From NCBI GenBank assembly GCA_913061275.1, contig CAJXSR010000018.1, forward strand, positions 21,666 through 85,665: a DNA stretch of 64,000 nt, written 5' to 3'. Numbering within the stretch: position 1 is the stretch's first letter; the number at the start of each line of letters is the position of its first letter. Position numbers and translations under genes: made by a program. Below the pieces are notes generated by a model that saw only the letters and a program-made list of their open reading frames with translations, searched no databases and was not told the DNA's origin. The DNA is from an uncultured Paracoccaceae bacterium. Lineage in GTDB: Bacteria > Pseudomonadota > Alphaproteobacteria > Rhodobacterales > Rhodobacteraceae. Positions 10,049 through 22,259 of the stretch are shown one piece after another.

Positions 10049-10540
10049 ATGACCAAAAAAGAACAAAACACGGACGTGGAATTCATTCAGTCTTTGGCTG
10101 AATTGCTACGCGAAAACGACCTGACTGAATTGCAGGTTAAACGTGACTATGGTGACGACAAACAATTAAACGTACGTATTTCGCGCCAAATTATGGCGGC
10201 ACCTGTACAACAAATTGCAGCTAGCCCCGCCCTTGTTGCATCTGCACCAGCCGCTGCTGCCAGCCCGGTAGAAGCACCTGCCAATACAGATGATCCTGCT
10301 CAACACCCAGGTGCCGTGACCTCACCAATGGTTGGAACGGTTTACTTAGCAGCCGAGCCTGGGGCCGCAAACTTTGTTGCTGTTGGGTCTAGCGTATCCG
10401 AAGGCCAGACATTGTTAATCATCGAAGCGATGAAAACAATGAACCAAATTCCAGCACCAAAATCTGGAAAAATCACCCGTATACTTGTGGATGATGGTGC
10501 GCCTGTAGAATTTGGCAGTCCCCTTGTCATTATCGAATAA
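10049..10540 (+). CDS. accB: Biotin carboxyl carrier protein of acetyl-CoA carboxylase
   Basis: Carries biotin between the carboxylase and transferase half reactions in the first step of fatty acid synthesis. The 163-residue protein has an N-terminal helical domain, an Ala/Pro-rich linker (about 50-88) and a C-terminal biotinyl domain with EAMKTMN, the biotinylated Lys being about K129. It is followed 28 bp later by accC, preceded by a strong GAAGGAG ribosome site, so the pair is an operon. Upstream, 97 bp separate it from the DsbA-like gene, enough for its own promoter. Confidence 0.96.
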   Translation: MTKKEQNTDVEFIQSLAELLRENDLTELQVKRDYGDDKQLNVRISRQIMAAPVQQIAASPALVASAPAAAASPVEAPANTDDPAQHPGAVTSPMVGTVYLAAEPGAANFVAVGSSVSEGQTLLIIEAMKTMNQIPAPKSGKITRILVDDGAPVEFGSPLVIIE

Positions 10541-10568
10541 CTGCTCATTTCGAAGGAGCTAATGCACC

Positions 10569-11918
10569 ATGTTTTCCAAGGTTTTGATTGCAAACCGAGG
10601 CGAGATTGCCCTACGCGTTATTCGCGCCTGCAAAGAATTAGGTATTTCAACTGTTGCGGTACATTCAACTGCAGACACGGACGCCATGCATGTTCGCATG
10701 GCCGATGAAAGTGTATGCATTGGCCCACCACCGGGCACCAACAGCTATCTGTCGATACCTGCCATTATTTCTGCATGTGAAATAACAGGGGCGCAAGCTA
10801 TTCACCCTGGCTATGGTTTTCTGTCAGAGAATGCGGACTTTGTACAAATTGTAGAAGAACATGGGTTGAAATTTATCGGCCCAAGTGCCGCACATATTCG
10901 TATGATGGGCGACAAAATAACCGCCAAAGAAACCATGAAAAACCTAGGTGTACCATGTGTGCCAGGCTCTGATGGTGGTGTTCCCACCATAGAAGAAGCC
11001 CATAAAGTTGCTGACGAGATGGGTTTCCCTGTAATCGTAAAAGCTACTGCGGGAGGCGGCGGGCGCGGTATGAAACTGGCTAAAACCAAAGCAGACTTAG
11101 ATGAAGCGTTCAGTACTGCACGCGCAGAATCGAAATCAGCTTTTGGGAATGATGAAGTTTATCTTGAAAAATACCTAACCTTACCACGCCACATCGAAGT
11201 ACAGGTCTTTGGCGATGGTCGGGGACGTGCGGTTCATTTAGGTGAGCGCGATTGTTCATTGCAACGCCGCCACCAAAAGGTTTTCGAAGAGGCCCCAGGC
11301 CCCTGCATCACCCCTGAAATGCGCGAACGTATCGGCAAAACATGTGCTGATGCTGTTGCAAAAATCGGATATGAAGGTGCGGGTACAATCGAGTTCCTGT
11401 ATGAACGAGACGAGTTCTTTTTCATCGAAATGAACACCCGCCTGCAAGTAGAACACCCCGTAACCGAAGCCATATTCGGTGTTGATCTGGTAAAGCAGCA
11501 ACTGCGTGTTGCTGCAGGCGAAGAAATGACCCTTGTGCAAGATAACCTGTCTATAAAAGGTCATGCTATAGAGGTGCGTATTAATGCAGAAAAACTGCCG
11601 AACTTCACACCCTGCCCTGGCAAGGTTAGCATGTATCATGCACCGGGCGGTTTAGGCGTTCGTATGGATTCTGCCCTATATGACGGCTATTCAATTCCAC
11701 CATATTACGACAGCTTGATCGGCAAAATAATTGTTACAGGCCGCGACCGCGAAGGTGCGCTTGCACGTCTAAAACGATCCTTGGAAGAGTTGATTATTGA
11801 CGGTATCGACACCACCGTTCCCTTGTTTCATGCGTTGCTAAAAGAGGACGCGATTTTAACTGGGGATTACGATATTCACTGGCTGGAAAAATGGCTGGAA
11901 ACGCAGACATTCGAATAA
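10569..11918 (+). CDS. accC: Acetyl-CoA carboxylase, biotin carboxylase subunit
   Basis: ATP-dependent carboxylation of biotin on AccB. The 449-residue length equals the family norm. It has the biotin carboxylase N-domain ([17 protein letters not shown]), an ATP-grasp domain with the glycine-rich loop [11 protein letters not shown] (about 159-169), [14 protein letters not shown] and a C-terminal domain. The catalytic RLQVEHP motif is intact. The partner genes accA and accD are not in the window. aat follows 13 bp downstream and is probably co-transcribed. Confidence 0.97.
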   Translation: MFSKVLIANRGEIALRVIRACKELGISTVAVHSTADTDAMHVRMADESVCIGPPPGTNSYLSIPAIISACEITGAQAIHPGYGFLSENADFVQIVEEHGLKFIGPSAAHIRMMGDKITAKETMKNLGVPCVPGSDGGVPTIEEAHKVADEMGFPVIVKATAGGGGRGMKLAKTKADLDEAFSTARAESKSAFGNDEVYLEKYLTLPRHIEVQVFGDGRGRAVHLGERDCSLQRRHQKVFEEAPGPCITPEMRERIGKTCADAVAKIGYEGAGTIEFLYERDEFFFIEMNTRLQVEHPVTEAIFGVDLVKQQLRVAAGEEMTLVQDNLSIKGHAIEVRINAEKLPNFTPCPGKVSMYHAPGGLGVRMDSALYDGYSIPPYYDSLIGKIIVTGRDREGALARLKRSLEELIIDGIDTTVPLFHALLKEDAILTGDYDIHWLEKWLETQTFE

Positions 11919-11931
11919 AGGTAGGCGGAAT

Positions 11932-12582
11932 ATGACCGCCGATAATACGACTGTCACACCGGAATTATTGCTGTATGCCTATGGTTCTGGTGTGTTCCCC
12001 ATGTCAGATAGCGTTGATGATCCAGAAATCTATTGGGTTGATCCGCATTTTCGGGGTATTTTCCCGCTTGAAAATTTCCATGTATCCAACAGGCTTGCCC
12101 GAAGAATTCGACAAGGGCGTTATAAAGTTAATATCAATCAATGTTTTGAAGATGTTGTAAAAGCTTGTGCTGATCGCAGCGAAACTTGGATTAATGCAGA
12201 AATTTTTGACCTTTACCAACAGTTACACAAACTTGGCCATGCCCATTCCGTTGAAGTTATGGAAGATGATGCCTTGGTTGGCGGCGTTTATGGGGTTAGC
12301 TTGAACGGCGCATTTTTTGGCGAAAGCATGTTTTCTAAACGCACGGACACTTCAAAAATTGCCCTGACATATCTTATTGCTAGGTTAAAATTTGGTGGTT
12401 ACAAATTGTTTGACACACAATTTCAAACAGAGCATCTAAAAAGCCTAGGTGCGATAGAAATTCCGCGCAACAGCTATCATAAACGACTGGCGGATGCGAT
12501 GAATGGACAGGCAGATTTTATGAAACTGCCTGTGATCGTTCAACCCTCAACCGTATTACATTTAAGCAACCACACATCGTAA
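11932..12582 (+). CDS. aat: Leucyl/phenylalanyl-tRNA--protein transferase
   Basis: N-end rule enzyme that adds Leu or Phe to proteins with N-terminal Lys or Arg, marking them for ClpS/ClpAP degradation. The 216-residue protein has the characteristic N-terminal YAYGSGVFPM and YWVDPHFRGIFPL, and the GNAT-like core with HAHSVE, GGVYGVSLNGAFFGESMFS and FDTQFQTEHLKSLGA. The ribosome site is GGTAGGCGG. Its 3' end overlaps the 3' end of the convergent DUF2155 gene by 43 bp, so no terminator lies between them. Confidence 0.95.
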   Translation: MTADNTTVTPELLLYAYGSGVFPMSDSVDDPEIYWVDPHFRGIFPLENFHVSNRLARRIRQGRYKVNINQCFEDVVKACADRSETWINAEIFDLYQQLHKLGHAHSVEVMEDDALVGGVYGVSLNGAFFGESMFSKRTDTSKIALTYLIARLKFGGYKLFDTQFQTEHLKSLGAIEIPRNSYHKRLADAMNGQADFMKLPVIVQPSTVLHLSNHTS

Positions 12583-12911
12583 CGCGGATGTTCCAGTGCT
12601 GAAAGTGCGGGGCTTGATGCAATCATCCATGCATCAAAACGTGGTGTATCTTCGCGGATATCCTGAATGGTTAACAAAGCGAAAGCATCACCATTTGGAT
12701 TGTCTTTAGGATAACGGCATTCTTGTAGCGTTATAGTAAGTCTTTCATACGTCAAAGTTTCACCGACAGTCATAGTCAAATCGCGCACTGCACCTGTTAA
12801 TGTATCCAAAGCGCGCAGCTGCACAGCATTACCATTTTCAGTTACAACTTGGCTTTGTGCATGTGCATAAAAAGTTGTACAGGCCAGTAATAAACCGAAA
12901 ACGTAGCGCAT
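12540..12911 (-). CDS. DUF2155 exported protein
   Basis: Small exported protein of 123 residues with a clear signal peptide (about 1-19, ending YAHAQ). The mature part matches the DUF2155 pattern: ALDTLTGAVRDLTM, YERLTITLQECRYP, ALLTIQD and FDAWMIASSPALSALEHPRYDVWLLKC. It contains two Cys that could pair. The function is unknown. It is the last gene of a minus-strand cluster; its ATG overlaps the stop of mlaD (TAATG), implying translational coupling. Linkage to mlaD and an NDUFA12-like gene is typical of Rhodobacterales and hints at an envelope role, which is inference. Confidence 0.85.
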   Translation of the reverse strand: MRYVFGLLLACTTFYAHAQSQVVTENGNAVQLRALDTLTGAVRDLTMTVGETLTYERLTITLQECRYPKDNPNGDAFALLTIQDIREDTPRFDAWMIASSPALSALEHPRYDVWLLKCNTVEG

Positions 12912-13354
12912 TATTCCTTACCTGAAACGAATTTCATCAATAAAGTAATAAAACTGATACTGCCTTGCGTATCTTCAATTTCGCCACCGTCTTCTACAGC
13001 AAATTCAGATGCGCCGGGTATAATCTCTATAAAGTTGCCACCCAACAAACCTTCGGAACTAACCGAAATCGCTGAATCATCTGGAATGGCAATATCGTCG
13101 AAAATAGAAACGGCTATCTCTGCACGATATGTTGTCGGGCTTAATTTCATGCCAGTTACAGTGCCAATTTTCACGCCCGCCATACGAACATCTGTACCAA
13201 GTGACACGCCTTCCGCACTGCGAAAGCTTGCCGTTATCTCATTTGTTCCTTCAGGGCTGGAAAGTCCCACAACGTTTGATGCGTAAAACAAAAAACCAAT
13301 GGCACCCGCAACAACGAGCGCACCAATGGCCGTTTCAATAAGGTTATTTTTCAT
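12911..13354 (-). CDS. mlaD: MlaD family outer-membrane lipid asymmetry protein
   Basis: Substrate-binding MCE-domain component of the Mla phospholipid transporter, anchored in the inner membrane and facing the periplasm. From the ATG at 13354 the protein is about 147 residues: an N-terminal TM segment (IGALVVAGAIGFLFYA, about 8-23) and a single MCE domain (about 38-115) with ITASFRSAEGVSLGTDVRMAGVKIGTV. I chose ATG 13354, preceded by GAGGCAAG, over the upstream in-frame codon at 13444, which would overlap the previous gene. The partner genes mlaE and mlaF are not present here, so the transporter is encoded at more than one locus. Confidence 0.9.
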   Translation of the reverse strand: MKNNLIETAIGALVVAGAIGFLFYASNVVGLSSPEGTNEITASFRSAEGVSLGTDVRMAGVKIGTVTGMKLSPTTYRAEIAVSIFDDIAIPDDSAISVSSEGLLGGNFIEIIPGASEFAVEDGGEIEDTQGSISFITLLMKFVSGKE

Positions 13355-13364
13355 TGTCTTGCCT

Positions 13365-13739
13365 CTAGTTTGGCTGCCAAGCTTCATAGTCAGATCTATC
13401 AGCAGGCTTTTCTGTTCGAATGCTGCCCGCAGGTGCATACGCAAGTGCTGAACCAGTTAGATTATCCTGATGTGGCTTTTCCCATGATTTATGCGTCATC
13501 GGTTTCTTGGTTGGCGGCTCTTTAAATGTATGGTGTAGCCATCCATGCCAATCTGCAGAAACGCGGCTGGCTTCAACATCACCATTATAAATAACCCAAC
13601 GGCGCTTTGCGTCGCGTGTCTCGTAAAACAGATTACCCGTTTCATCTTCGCCAACAAGCACACCTTTACGCCACGTATAAAATTGTGTGTTCAGGGTTTG
13701 CCCATTCCACCAAGTGAAAAGTCTTTTGATGAAGTACAT
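13365..13739 (-). CDS. NDUFA12-like NADH:ubiquinone oxidoreductase accessory subunit
   Basis: Homologue of the mitochondrial complex I accessory subunit NDUFA12 (B17.2), found in alphaproteobacterial complex I. About 124 residues from ATG 13739 (after GAGGCTGT). It shows the family pattern: [37 protein letters not shown], and WHGWLHHTF. The nuo operon is elsewhere. It precedes mlaD by 10 bp on the same strand, so the two are very likely co-transcribed. Confidence 0.92.
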   Translation of the reverse strand: MYFIKRLFTWWNGQTLNTQFYTWRKGVLVGEDETGNLFYETRDAKRRWVIYNGDVEASRVSADWHGWLHHTFKEPPTKKPMTHKSWEKPHQDNLTGSALAYAPAGSIRTEKPADRSDYEAWQPN

Positions 13740-13802
13740 ACTGACAGCCTCGTTCTTTATTACTCTGTCTATGCCCAATTTTTCGGGAAACGTCCAGTCA
13801 GA

Positions 13803-15074
13803 TTAAGATGCAGAAGCACTTTCATCCGCTGTATCTGCCTCGCTATAAACAATCAACGGTTCGGCTTCGCTTCTTGCAGCCTCAACATTAACCACAACTT
13901 CTGTCACATTTTCCAGACTTGGTAACTCGAACATAGTGTTCAATAGTATATCCTCTAGAATAGAACGTAAGCCGCGCGCACCTGTTTTACGTTTGATCGC
14001 ACGTTTAGCAATCGCGCTTAGTGCATCATCGGTAAATGTCAGTTTTGCATCTTCAAGTTCGAACAAACGTTGATACTGTTTGACTAAAGCATTTTTCGGT
14101 TGTGATAGAATAGTAACCAGTGCGTCTTCATCCAAATCGGTCAGGGTCGCAATTACTGGTAAACGGCCGACAAATTCTGGGATCAAACCGAATTTCAATA
14201 GATCTTCAGGTTCCAGTTCTGAAATAACTTCACCCACGCCACGTTTTTCTTCGTCTTTTACATCAGCACCAAACCCAATGGAGGATCCTTTGCCACGTTG
14301 CGAAATAATACGATCAAGGCCGGCAAAAGCACCGCCACAGATAAACAGTATGTTTGTTGTATCAACCTGCAAAAATTCTTGTTGTGGATGTTTACGCCCG
14401 CCTTGCGGTGGTACGCTGGCAACAGTGCCTTCCATGATTTTCAGTAAAGCCTGTTGAACCCCCTCGCCCGACACATCACGTGTGATAGATGGGTTATCAG
14501 ATTTACGGGTAATTTTATCTACTTCATCAATATAAACGATGCCGCGTTGCGCACGTTCAACATTATATTCTGACGCTTGCAGAAGTTTTAGGATGATATT
14601 TTCAACGTCTTCCCCAACATAGCCCGCTTCGGTCAACGTTGTGGCATCGGCCATTGTAAAAGGTACATCCAGAATGCGTGCCAAAGTTTGTGCCAGCAAA
14701 GTTTTACCACACCCTGTTGGGCCGATTAACATAATGTTGGATTTAGCCAGCTCAATTTCAGAGTTATTATCTGCATGGTTTAGGCGTTTATAGTGGTTAT
14801 GTACCGCAACTGATAAAACTTTTTTAGCCATGGTTTGACCGATAACGTAATCGTCTAGAACTTGGCAAATCTCAACGGGTGCAGGGACACCTTCTGTTGT
14901 TTTCAATGTAGAGGATTTTGCTTCTTCGCGGATAATATCCATACAAAGTTCAACACATTCGTCACAAATAAAGACCGTTGGCCCCGCTATTAGCTTGCGA
15001 ACTTCATGTTGGCTTTTCCCACAAAATGAACAGTAAAGCGTGTTCTTCGACTCGCTATTGTCCTTATCTGCCAT
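13803..15074 (-). CDS. clpX: ATP-dependent Clp protease ATP-binding subunit ClpX
   Basis: AAA+ unfoldase that recognises substrates (including SsrA-tagged proteins) and feeds them to ClpP. 423 residues, normal length. The N-terminal zinc-binding domain has [11 protein letters not shown] and CDECVELC. The AAA+ module has Walker [12 protein letters not shown], Walker [10 protein letters not shown], a GYVGEDVE pore loop and the [11 protein letters not shown] sensor-2 region. Downstream of clpP on the same strand, with 162 bp between that contain a palindrome at 15183-15200. In Rhodobacter capsulatus ClpXP influences CtrA and GTA output; relevance here is inference. Confidence 0.97.
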   Translation of the reverse strand: MADKDNSESKNTLYCSFCGKSQHEVRKLIAGPTVFICDECVELCMDIIREEAKSSTLKTTEGVPAPVEICQVLDDYVIGQTMAKKVLSVAVHNHYKRLNHADNNSEIELAKSNIMLIGPTGCGKTLLAQTLARILDVPFTMADATTLTEAGYVGEDVENIILKLLQASEYNVERAQRGIVYIDEVDKITRKSDNPSITRDVSGEGVQQALLKIMEGTVASVPPQGGRKHPQQEFLQVDTTNILFICGGAFAGLDRIISQRGKGSSIGFGADVKDEEKRGVGEVISELEPEDLLKFGLIPEFVGRLPVIATLTDLDEDALVTILSQPKNALVKQYQRLFELEDAKLTFTDDALSAIAKRAIKRKTGARGLRSILEDILLNTMFELPSLENVTEVVVNVEAARSEAEPLIVYSEADTADESASAS

Positions 15075-15182
15075 ATTCTACTCCGCTCATATACTACTCA
15101 AGGTGCCTGCAAGCACAGGTTCAACCTTATATTACAATAACATTATGGCAGTTTTTCAAACTGCACAATGCCCATATTTATG

Positions 15183-15200
15183 CCGTTAATATATTAACGG
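15183..15200. promoter_or_regulatory. 18-bp perfect palindrome between clpP and clpX
   Basis: CCGTTAATATATTAACGG is a perfect palindrome in the clpP-clpX intergenic region, about 110 bp upstream of the clpX start. No T-run follows on either strand, so it is not an obvious intrinsic terminator. It may be an operator for clpX; the TTAA half-sites do not have the spacing of a CtrA box. Confidence 0.4.
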
Positions 15201-15236
15201 TAATCTAAAATAACGAGAATAAAACCACTGGTATGG

Positions 15237-15866
15237 TTATTCACTGTCTTCTTCATGCGCGCGCTGTTGTACAATTTCATCAACCAAGCCCCAATCTTTT
15301 GCTTCTTCCGCAGTCATAAAGTTATCCCGATCAAGTGCATTTTCCACTGTTTTTAATTTTTGATCGCAATGTTTGACATAAATTTTATTCAAACGATCTT
15401 TAAGTTCCAGTATTTCTTTTGCATGCAGCGCAATGTCAGATGCCTGCCCCTGAAACCCGCCCGAGGGCTGGTGCACCATCACGCGTGAGTTCGGCAATGT
15501 GAAACGCATACCTTTTTCACCCGCAGCCAACAGCAAAGACCCCATAGAGGCCGCTTGACCGATGCAAAGCGTTGATACTTTTGGTCTAATATATTGCATT
15601 GTATCATAAATAGCCAAACCAGACGATACAACGCCACCTGGGCTGTTGATGTACATTGCGATGTCTTTAGTTGGGTTTTCCGCTTCTAGAAACAAAAGTT
15701 GCGCCACAATCAACGTTGACATTCCGTCATGCACAGGGCCAGAAACAAAAATTATACGTTCCTTAAGAAGCCGTGAGAAGATGTCATAAGCACGTTCACC
15801 GCGCGATGTTTGTTCCACAACCATGGGAACAAGTGTGTTCATATATACGTCTAATGGATTTCTCAT
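15237..15866 (-). CDS. clpP: ATP-dependent Clp protease proteolytic subunit
   Basis: Serine peptidase that forms the barrel chamber partnered by ClpX. From ATG 15866 ([19 protein letters not shown]) it is 209 residues, normal for the family; the upstream in-frame extension is not conserved in style and was excluded. The catalytic Ser lies in [10 protein letters not shown] (about S107), the His in MVHQPSGG (about H132), and the Asp in the DRDNFM segment. The gene lies 162 bp upstream of clpX, the usual alphaproteobacterial arrangement. Confidence 0.97.
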   Translation of the reverse strand: MRNPLDVYMNTLVPMVVEQTSRGERAYDIFSRLLKERIIFVSGPVHDGMSTLIVAQLLFLEAENPTKDIAMYINSPGGVVSSGLAIYDTMQYIRPKVSTLCIGQAASMGSLLLAAGEKGMRFTLPNSRVMVHQPSGGFQGQASDIALHAKEILELKDRLNKIYVKHCDQKLKTVENALDRDNFMTAEEAKDWGLVDEIVQQRAHEEDSE

Positions 15867-16086
15867 AGTCTCGCCTGTCGTTGTTGTTTCGTGCTTATTA
15901 CACAAAAGTCTAACCAAAACATTAGTGCCGCACAAACAGAGTGGCAAGACCGATACGTACTGATTGCGCCTAATGCCCCAATTTTTTCGATCACATTATC
16001 GACGTAAGCCAACACCCCCTATAAGGTTGCAATTTTATCACGCAATCACTCAACGCAGGGGTATAACGTTAGGTCACATTTGACTG

Positions 16087-16111
16087 AAACCCTTATTGAA
16101 CTCTAGGGTTT
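16087..16111. promoter_or_regulatory. Inverted repeat upstream of the FadL-type gene
   Basis: AAACCCT-N11-AGGGTTT forms a perfect 7-bp dyad about 40 bp before the start of the outer-membrane protein gene. A TTGACT hexamer lies just upstream at 16080-16085, so the dyad overlaps the likely core promoter and could be a repressor operator. The regulator is unknown. Confidence 0.4.
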
Positions 16112-16149
16112 GCATAGGGAAAGTGAATATGATGAGGGAGCATCCTAAG

Positions 16150-17220
16150 ATGACAATTAAAACAATAGCAGCGACCACTGTAATAGTCGCAGCAAGCGCA
16201 AGTACAGCATTTGCAGGCGGGCTAGACCGGTCAACCTACAGTTCAAGCATTCTGTTTGAAAAAGGCACATATGCTGAACTCGCTTATGGGTTAACAACAC
16301 CTAAAGTTTCATCCACTGGATTTGGTGCAGGTGACGGCGATGTTGCGGAAAGCTTTAATACTGTAAAACTTGGCTTTAAAATTGATCTTAATGATAAGAT
16401 CTCTTTTGCCATGACGTTTAACAACCAACCGGTTGGTGCTGACATTAATTATGCAAACACACCAATTGGCCCCTTCGTTGCAAATGCCGCTGGTTATGTA
16501 GACGCTTCTGCCACAACTTTGATTGGTAAATATAAAATTACTGATGCATTCAGTATTTACGGTGGTGCAAAGTACCAAAGTATATCAGCTACTGCCAACA
16601 TTCTTGCAGCAGGATCATTCGGCGCGGTATTTCAATCGGAAGATAAATTTGGTTATATCGCTGGTGTTGCCTTTGAAAAACCCGAGATCGCAATGCGTGT
16701 CGCTCTTAGCTACGAGTCAAAAATCGAATATAATCTAAACACCTTAAATGCTGGTGGTGTTTCTGTTGGGACTACCACTTCTGCCACTCCAGAGGCATGG
16801 ACATTAGAATTCCAGTCTGGTGTTGCACCAAAAACACTTGTGTTTGGTAAAATTCGCAGAGCCATGTGGAGTGATGCCAACATCTTCGTTCCATTATTTG
16901 CTCCAGGAACAACAGGTGCTTTAACAACATTTACAGATGTAACATCATATGAGCTAGGCGTAGGGCGTAGATTTTCAGATAAAGTTACTGGTGCTATCAC
17001 TTTTTCATATGAAAAAAAGGACGGCACTGTAAGCAGTCTGTTTGCGCCAACAGATGGATTGTTTGGTATTTCAGTAGGTACATCAGTTAGCATCGGCAAA
17101 GGTGCCAAAATTTCTGGCGGTATTAGCTACTCTAAACGTGGTGATACAACTACAGCGATTGGACCATTTACGGATAACACAGTTACTACTGTTGGCATGA
17201 AGCTTTCTAAAAACTTCTAA
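16150..17220 (+). CDS. OmpP1/FadL family outer-membrane transport protein
   Basis: Beta-barrel of the FadL family, which passes hydrophobic substrates such as long-chain fatty acids across the outer membrane. About 356 residues from ATG 16150; a signal peptide ends at STAFA, and the mature protein starts GGLDRSTYS, close to the N-terminal style of FadL proteins in this group. Alternating beta strands and the C-terminal TVGMKLSKNF (ending in Phe, a BAM signal) support an outer-membrane barrel. ATG 16129 is an alternative start; GAGGGAG lies nine bases before 16150. It stands alone, followed by a strong terminator. The substrate is not determined. Confidence 0.85.
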   Translation: MTIKTIAATTVIVAASASTAFAGGLDRSTYSSSILFEKGTYAELAYGLTTPKVSSTGFGAGDGDVAESFNTVKLGFKIDLNDKISFAMTFNNQPVGADINYANTPIGPFVANAAGYVDASATTLIGKYKITDAFSIYGGAKYQSISATANILAAGSFGAVFQSEDKFGYIAGVAFEKPEIAMRVALSYESKIEYNLNTLNAGGVSVGTTTSATPEAWTLEFQSGVAPKTLVFGKIRRAMWSDANIFVPLFAPGTTGALTTFTDVTSYELGVGRRFSDKVTGAITFSYEKKDGTVSSLFAPTDGLFGISVGTSVSIGKGAKISGGISYSKRGDTTTAIGPFTDNTVTTVGMKLSKNF

Positions 17221-17241
17221 TCCAAACATCATATAGAGTTT

Positions 17242-17269
17242 AAAAGCCACCTTTTTAGGTGGCTTTTTT
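17242..17269 (+). terminator. Terminator after the FadL-type gene
   Basis: GCCACC-TTTTTA-GGTGGC stem-loop, extended by flanking A/T pairs and followed by six T, 25 bp past the stop codon. A canonical intrinsic terminator. Confidence 0.9.
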
Positions 17270-17286
17270 CATGGCAAATTCCCAAA

Positions 17287-17317
17287 TAAAAAAGGCACCC
17301 AAAATGGATGCCTTTAA
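17287..17317 (-). terminator. Terminator after tig
   Basis: On the minus strand AAAGGCATCC-ATTTTG-GGTGCCTTT, with one bulged base, followed by a T-run; 21 bp beyond the tig stop. It faces the FadL-gene terminator. Confidence 0.85.
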
Positions 17318-17337
17318 ATAAGTTTTAAGAGGTGCGT

Positions 17338-18669
17338 TTATTCTTCGTCTAAAGCCTCAACAGCTTTTTGAAGCTCTTCTTTCGCAACTACTTTTTCTGT
17401 TACATCCGCAACTTCCATAATGTGATCTACAACTTTATCTTCAAACAAAGGTGCGCGAATTTGTTGCAAAGCTTGCTCATTTTTCTGAATAAATTCAAAG
17501 AACTGGCGCTCTTGGCCGGGATATTGTTGTGCTTGTTGCATAACAGCTTGCTGCATTTCTGCATCTGTCACTGTGATCTCTTTAATCGAGCCAACTTCTG
17601 CCAACAACAAGCCTAAACGTACACGGCGTGTTGCCAGTTTTACATGCTCGTCTGTTGCTGTAATTTCCGGGTGGTCATGGCCCTCTACTTCAGGGTTTTC
17701 CTCATGCCATAATTGGTGTGCAATTTGGTTTGATTCAGATGTCACTAGGCTTGGTGGCAATTCAAAACTCACCAAATCATCCAACCCGTCCATAAGGCCG
17801 CGTTTTGTAATCATCCGTGCAGCACCAGCGAATTCAGTTTCCAAACGATCGGTAACTTGCTTTTTCAAATCTTCAAGACTTTCAGCACCGAATTTTTTTG
17901 CCAACTCATCATCGATTTCAGCAGCAACAGCACCTTTAACAGCGTTCACTGTACACTCAAACACAGCATCTTTACCTGCAAGCGCTTCTGATCCGTATTC
18001 AGCAGGGAAAGTTACGTTTACAACAACATCCTCACCTGCTTTGGCACCAACCAGCTGTTCTTCAAAACCTGGGATGAAGCTGTTTGAACCAAGAACCAAA
18101 GGATAATCGTCGCCTTTGCCGCCTTCGAATGCAACATCGTCAACTTTGCCCAAGAAGTTAATCACAACTTGGTCGCCATCTTTGGCTTTTGCGCCTTTTT
18201 TCTTATCTTCGTAGTTAGTGGCTGTTTCTGCAAGATTTGCCAAAGCTTCTTCAACATCGGCATCATCGGCTTTAACCACCAATTTTTCTAACTTCAGTTT
18301 AGAAAAGTCAGTTTCTGGAATTTCTGGCAAGCATTCATAGCTTAATGCTACTTCAACGTCATCACCCTCTTTCCAATCTTCATTGGTCATTTTAATGTCA
18401 GGTTGGCCCGCTGGTCTATCACCAGATTTTTCAAAATGATCTTTAGTTGCAGCGTCAACACTTTCCTGCATGGCTTCGCCTAATACAGATGGGCCGAATT
18501 GCTTTTTAAGCATTGCAAGTGGTACTTTACCCTTACGAAATCCTTTGATTTCAACATTTGGTTGGGCTTCTAAAAGCTTTGCATTCACTTTGTCTGCTAA
18601 TTCCTGCGCTGTGACAGTAATGGCATAACCGCGTGATAAACCTTCGTTCAGGGTTTCTGATACCTGCAT
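17338..18669 (-). CDS. tig: Trigger factor (ribosome-associated chaperone)
   Basis: Ribosome-tunnel chaperone with peptidyl-prolyl isomerase activity. 443 residues from ATG 18669 ([15 protein letters not shown]), the conserved start; a longer reading frame upstream adds an implausible segment. The ribosome-binding signature appears as [17 protein letters not shown] (about 43-59). The FKBP-type PPIase domain (about 155-240) includes [16 protein letters not shown] and [17 protein letters not shown] helical C-terminal chaperone domain follows. Unlike many bacteria, tig is not next to clpP; it is convergent with the FadL-type gene and about 2.8 kb from clpP. Confidence 0.96.
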   Translation of the reverse strand: MQVSETLNEGLSRGYAITVTAQELADKVNAKLLEAQPNVEIKGFRKGKVPLAMLKKQFGPSVLGEAMQESVDAATKDHFEKSGDRPAGQPDIKMTNEDWKEGDDVEVALSYECLPEIPETDFSKLKLEKLVVKADDADVEEALANLAETATNYEDKKKGAKAKDGDQVVINFLGKVDDVAFEGGKGDDYPLVLGSNSFIPGFEEQLVGAKAGEDVVVNVTFPAEYGSEALAGKDAVFECTVNAVKGAVAAEIDDELAKKFGAESLEDLKKQVTDRLETEFAGAARMITKRGLMDGLDDLVSFELPPSLVTSESNQIAHQLWHEENPEVEGHDHPEITATDEHVKLATRRVRLGLLLAEVGSIKEITVTDAEMQQAVMQQAQQYPGQERQFFEFIQKNEQALQQIRAPLFEDKVVDHIMEVADVTEKVVAKEELQKAVEALDEE

Positions 18670-18796
18670 TATGGCGTCCTTTAATTGGTAGGGGTACAGG
18701 CACAAGCCCACACCCACAAGCATGGGTAAAACTAGCGTCCTTCTAAGGCTTGATTTGACTCTGTGCAAGGGCGATTTACCCCATTACACATAAGGT

Positions 18797-19807
18797 TTAG
18801 CCAATAGTCGAAAACCGCGCAAAAACAGGGTGATGATCCGTATGTTCAAACCCCAGATCGATGGTTTCAATCACCTTAACAGATACGTTAGGTGAAATAA
18901 CAAACCCGTCAACAACAGAGGTATAACTTTGTCCCTTAACATATGCGCTACTTAAGGATCGCAAACTGGCCACTTTAGGGTCTGCACATATCATCCACCC
19001 CTTGGGCACATGTTTTTGGCTTAAATCAAACCCTTCAAATACTGCTTTTCCCTTTGCCATATGCGGGAATTCGGTCTTTGACAGGCGCATATTCCAATCA
19101 CCACCGATAATAACATAATTGCCTGCTTCATATGCCTTTTGCGCAAAGTCAAAAAGCGCCTTCATCTGCTGTTTACGAATATTAGCACCTTCATCAAATG
19201 CAGATAAATGTATGTTGATTACAACCCACAGGCCAGTTTCACCCTCAATCGGGTATTCTTGTACAATCGCCCCATAATACTTCTTTAAAAACCCGTAATA
19301 AAACGGATCTTGCGGCAAATCTAACGCGCGGGTCTGCAATAAACGGGTACGGGCAAAATTTGCCATACCGTGGCATAATTTCAAAGGTGCCGGTACAAAC
19401 CGTGTTTGAAAATCCGCCCAAAAGCACTGCGAGTACTCTGTTAACCTTTCATTAATATGGTATTGTACATCCACACCACGGGTTAAAAAACCTGCGTTAG
19501 CGGTTTCTTGCAGTAAAACGGCATCCGCATCAAAATCCACCAATTTACCAGCAATGGCCTTTGCCGCCTTTTCAATTTCACCCTGCGGTAAAGCGCGCAG
19601 GTTTTTACCCCCATCAATAACCAAATCAGCCTTTGCACCTAAAGCAGCAAAACCAATATTCCAAGTTAAAACAGTAAGTTGTGATTTGGAGTTAATTTGA
19701 TTATCGATATTAGATACATCAAGCAGCCCATATTTTGGCGCAGCCCAGCGGTTGTACAAAAACCACCCGCAGCCTACCAAAATAATTCCAATAACCCCTA
19801 TCAACAT
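18797..19807 (-). CDS. Endonuclease/exonuclease/phosphatase (EEP) family protein
   Basis: Metal-dependent phosphohydrolase fold of the DNase I/EEP superfamily. An N-terminal hydrophobic segment (about 2-20) suggests a membrane anchor or uncleaved signal, placing the catalytic part outside the cytoplasm. The motifs are in order: WNIGFAALG, the metal Glu in LLQETAN, IHLSAFDEG, GGDWNMRLS and a C-terminal HTDHHPV. 336 residues. The substrate (nucleic acid, phospholipid or inositol phosphate) cannot be told from the sequence. It lies between tRNA-Leu and tig on the same strand. Confidence 0.8.
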   Translation of the reverse strand: MLIGVIGIILVGCGWFLYNRWAAPKYGLLDVSNIDNQINSKSQLTVLTWNIGFAALGAKADLVIDGGKNLRALPQGEIEKAAKAIAGKLVDFDADAVLLQETANAGFLTRGVDVQYHINERLTEYSQCFWADFQTRFVPAPLKLCHGMANFARTRLLQTRALDLPQDPFYYGFLKKYYGAIVQEYPIEGETGLWVVINIHLSAFDEGANIRKQQMKALFDFAQKAYEAGNYVIIGGDWNMRLSKTEFPHMAKGKAVFEGFDLSQKHVPKGWMICADPKVASLRSLSSAYVKGQSYTSVVDGFVISPNVSVKVIETIDLGFEHTDHHPVFARFSTIG

Positions 19808-19912
19808 ATCCGCCCCATCAAACCAATTCCAAAGCCTAATATGATTTTAGACAGGCAAGCAAGCAAGGCCATAGCTATTTGGATCATTTTCGTAATTGAA
19901 GGTAGAAGAAAG

Positions 19913-19997
19913 TGGTACGGGTGAAGGGACTTGAACCCCCACGCCTCGCGGCGCCAGAACCTAAATCTGGTGCGTCTACCAATTCCGCCACACCCGC
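19913..19997 (-). tRNA. tRNA-Leu (anticodon UAG)
   Basis: Read on the minus strand, GCGGGTG (19997-19991) pairs with CACCCGT, followed by discriminator A and a genomically encoded CCA (19915-19913). The anticodon arm is CCAGA-TTTAGGT-TCTGG, giving anticodon TAG (codon CUA). A long variable arm (GCGCCGCGAGGCGT region) and the D-loop GGTAGAC are typical of class II tRNA-Leu. The length is 85 nt including CCA. Confidence 0.97.
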
Positions 19998-20083
19998 ACA
20001 TTTTTCGAACAGTAGGTTAGTTTGTTCGAATTTCTTGGGCCTTCTAGCGCATGTTTTTCCCCTTGGCGAGAGGAAAAGTAACC

Positions 20084-22220
<2,137 letters not shown>

Positions 22221-22259
22221 TCTAACAAACTGAAACCTGCTCTTATAAGGAATGACAAA

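Noticed and set aside
15183..15200. The clpP-clpX palindrome as a CtrA site
   Set aside because: TTAA half-sites are 4 bp apart rather than 7.
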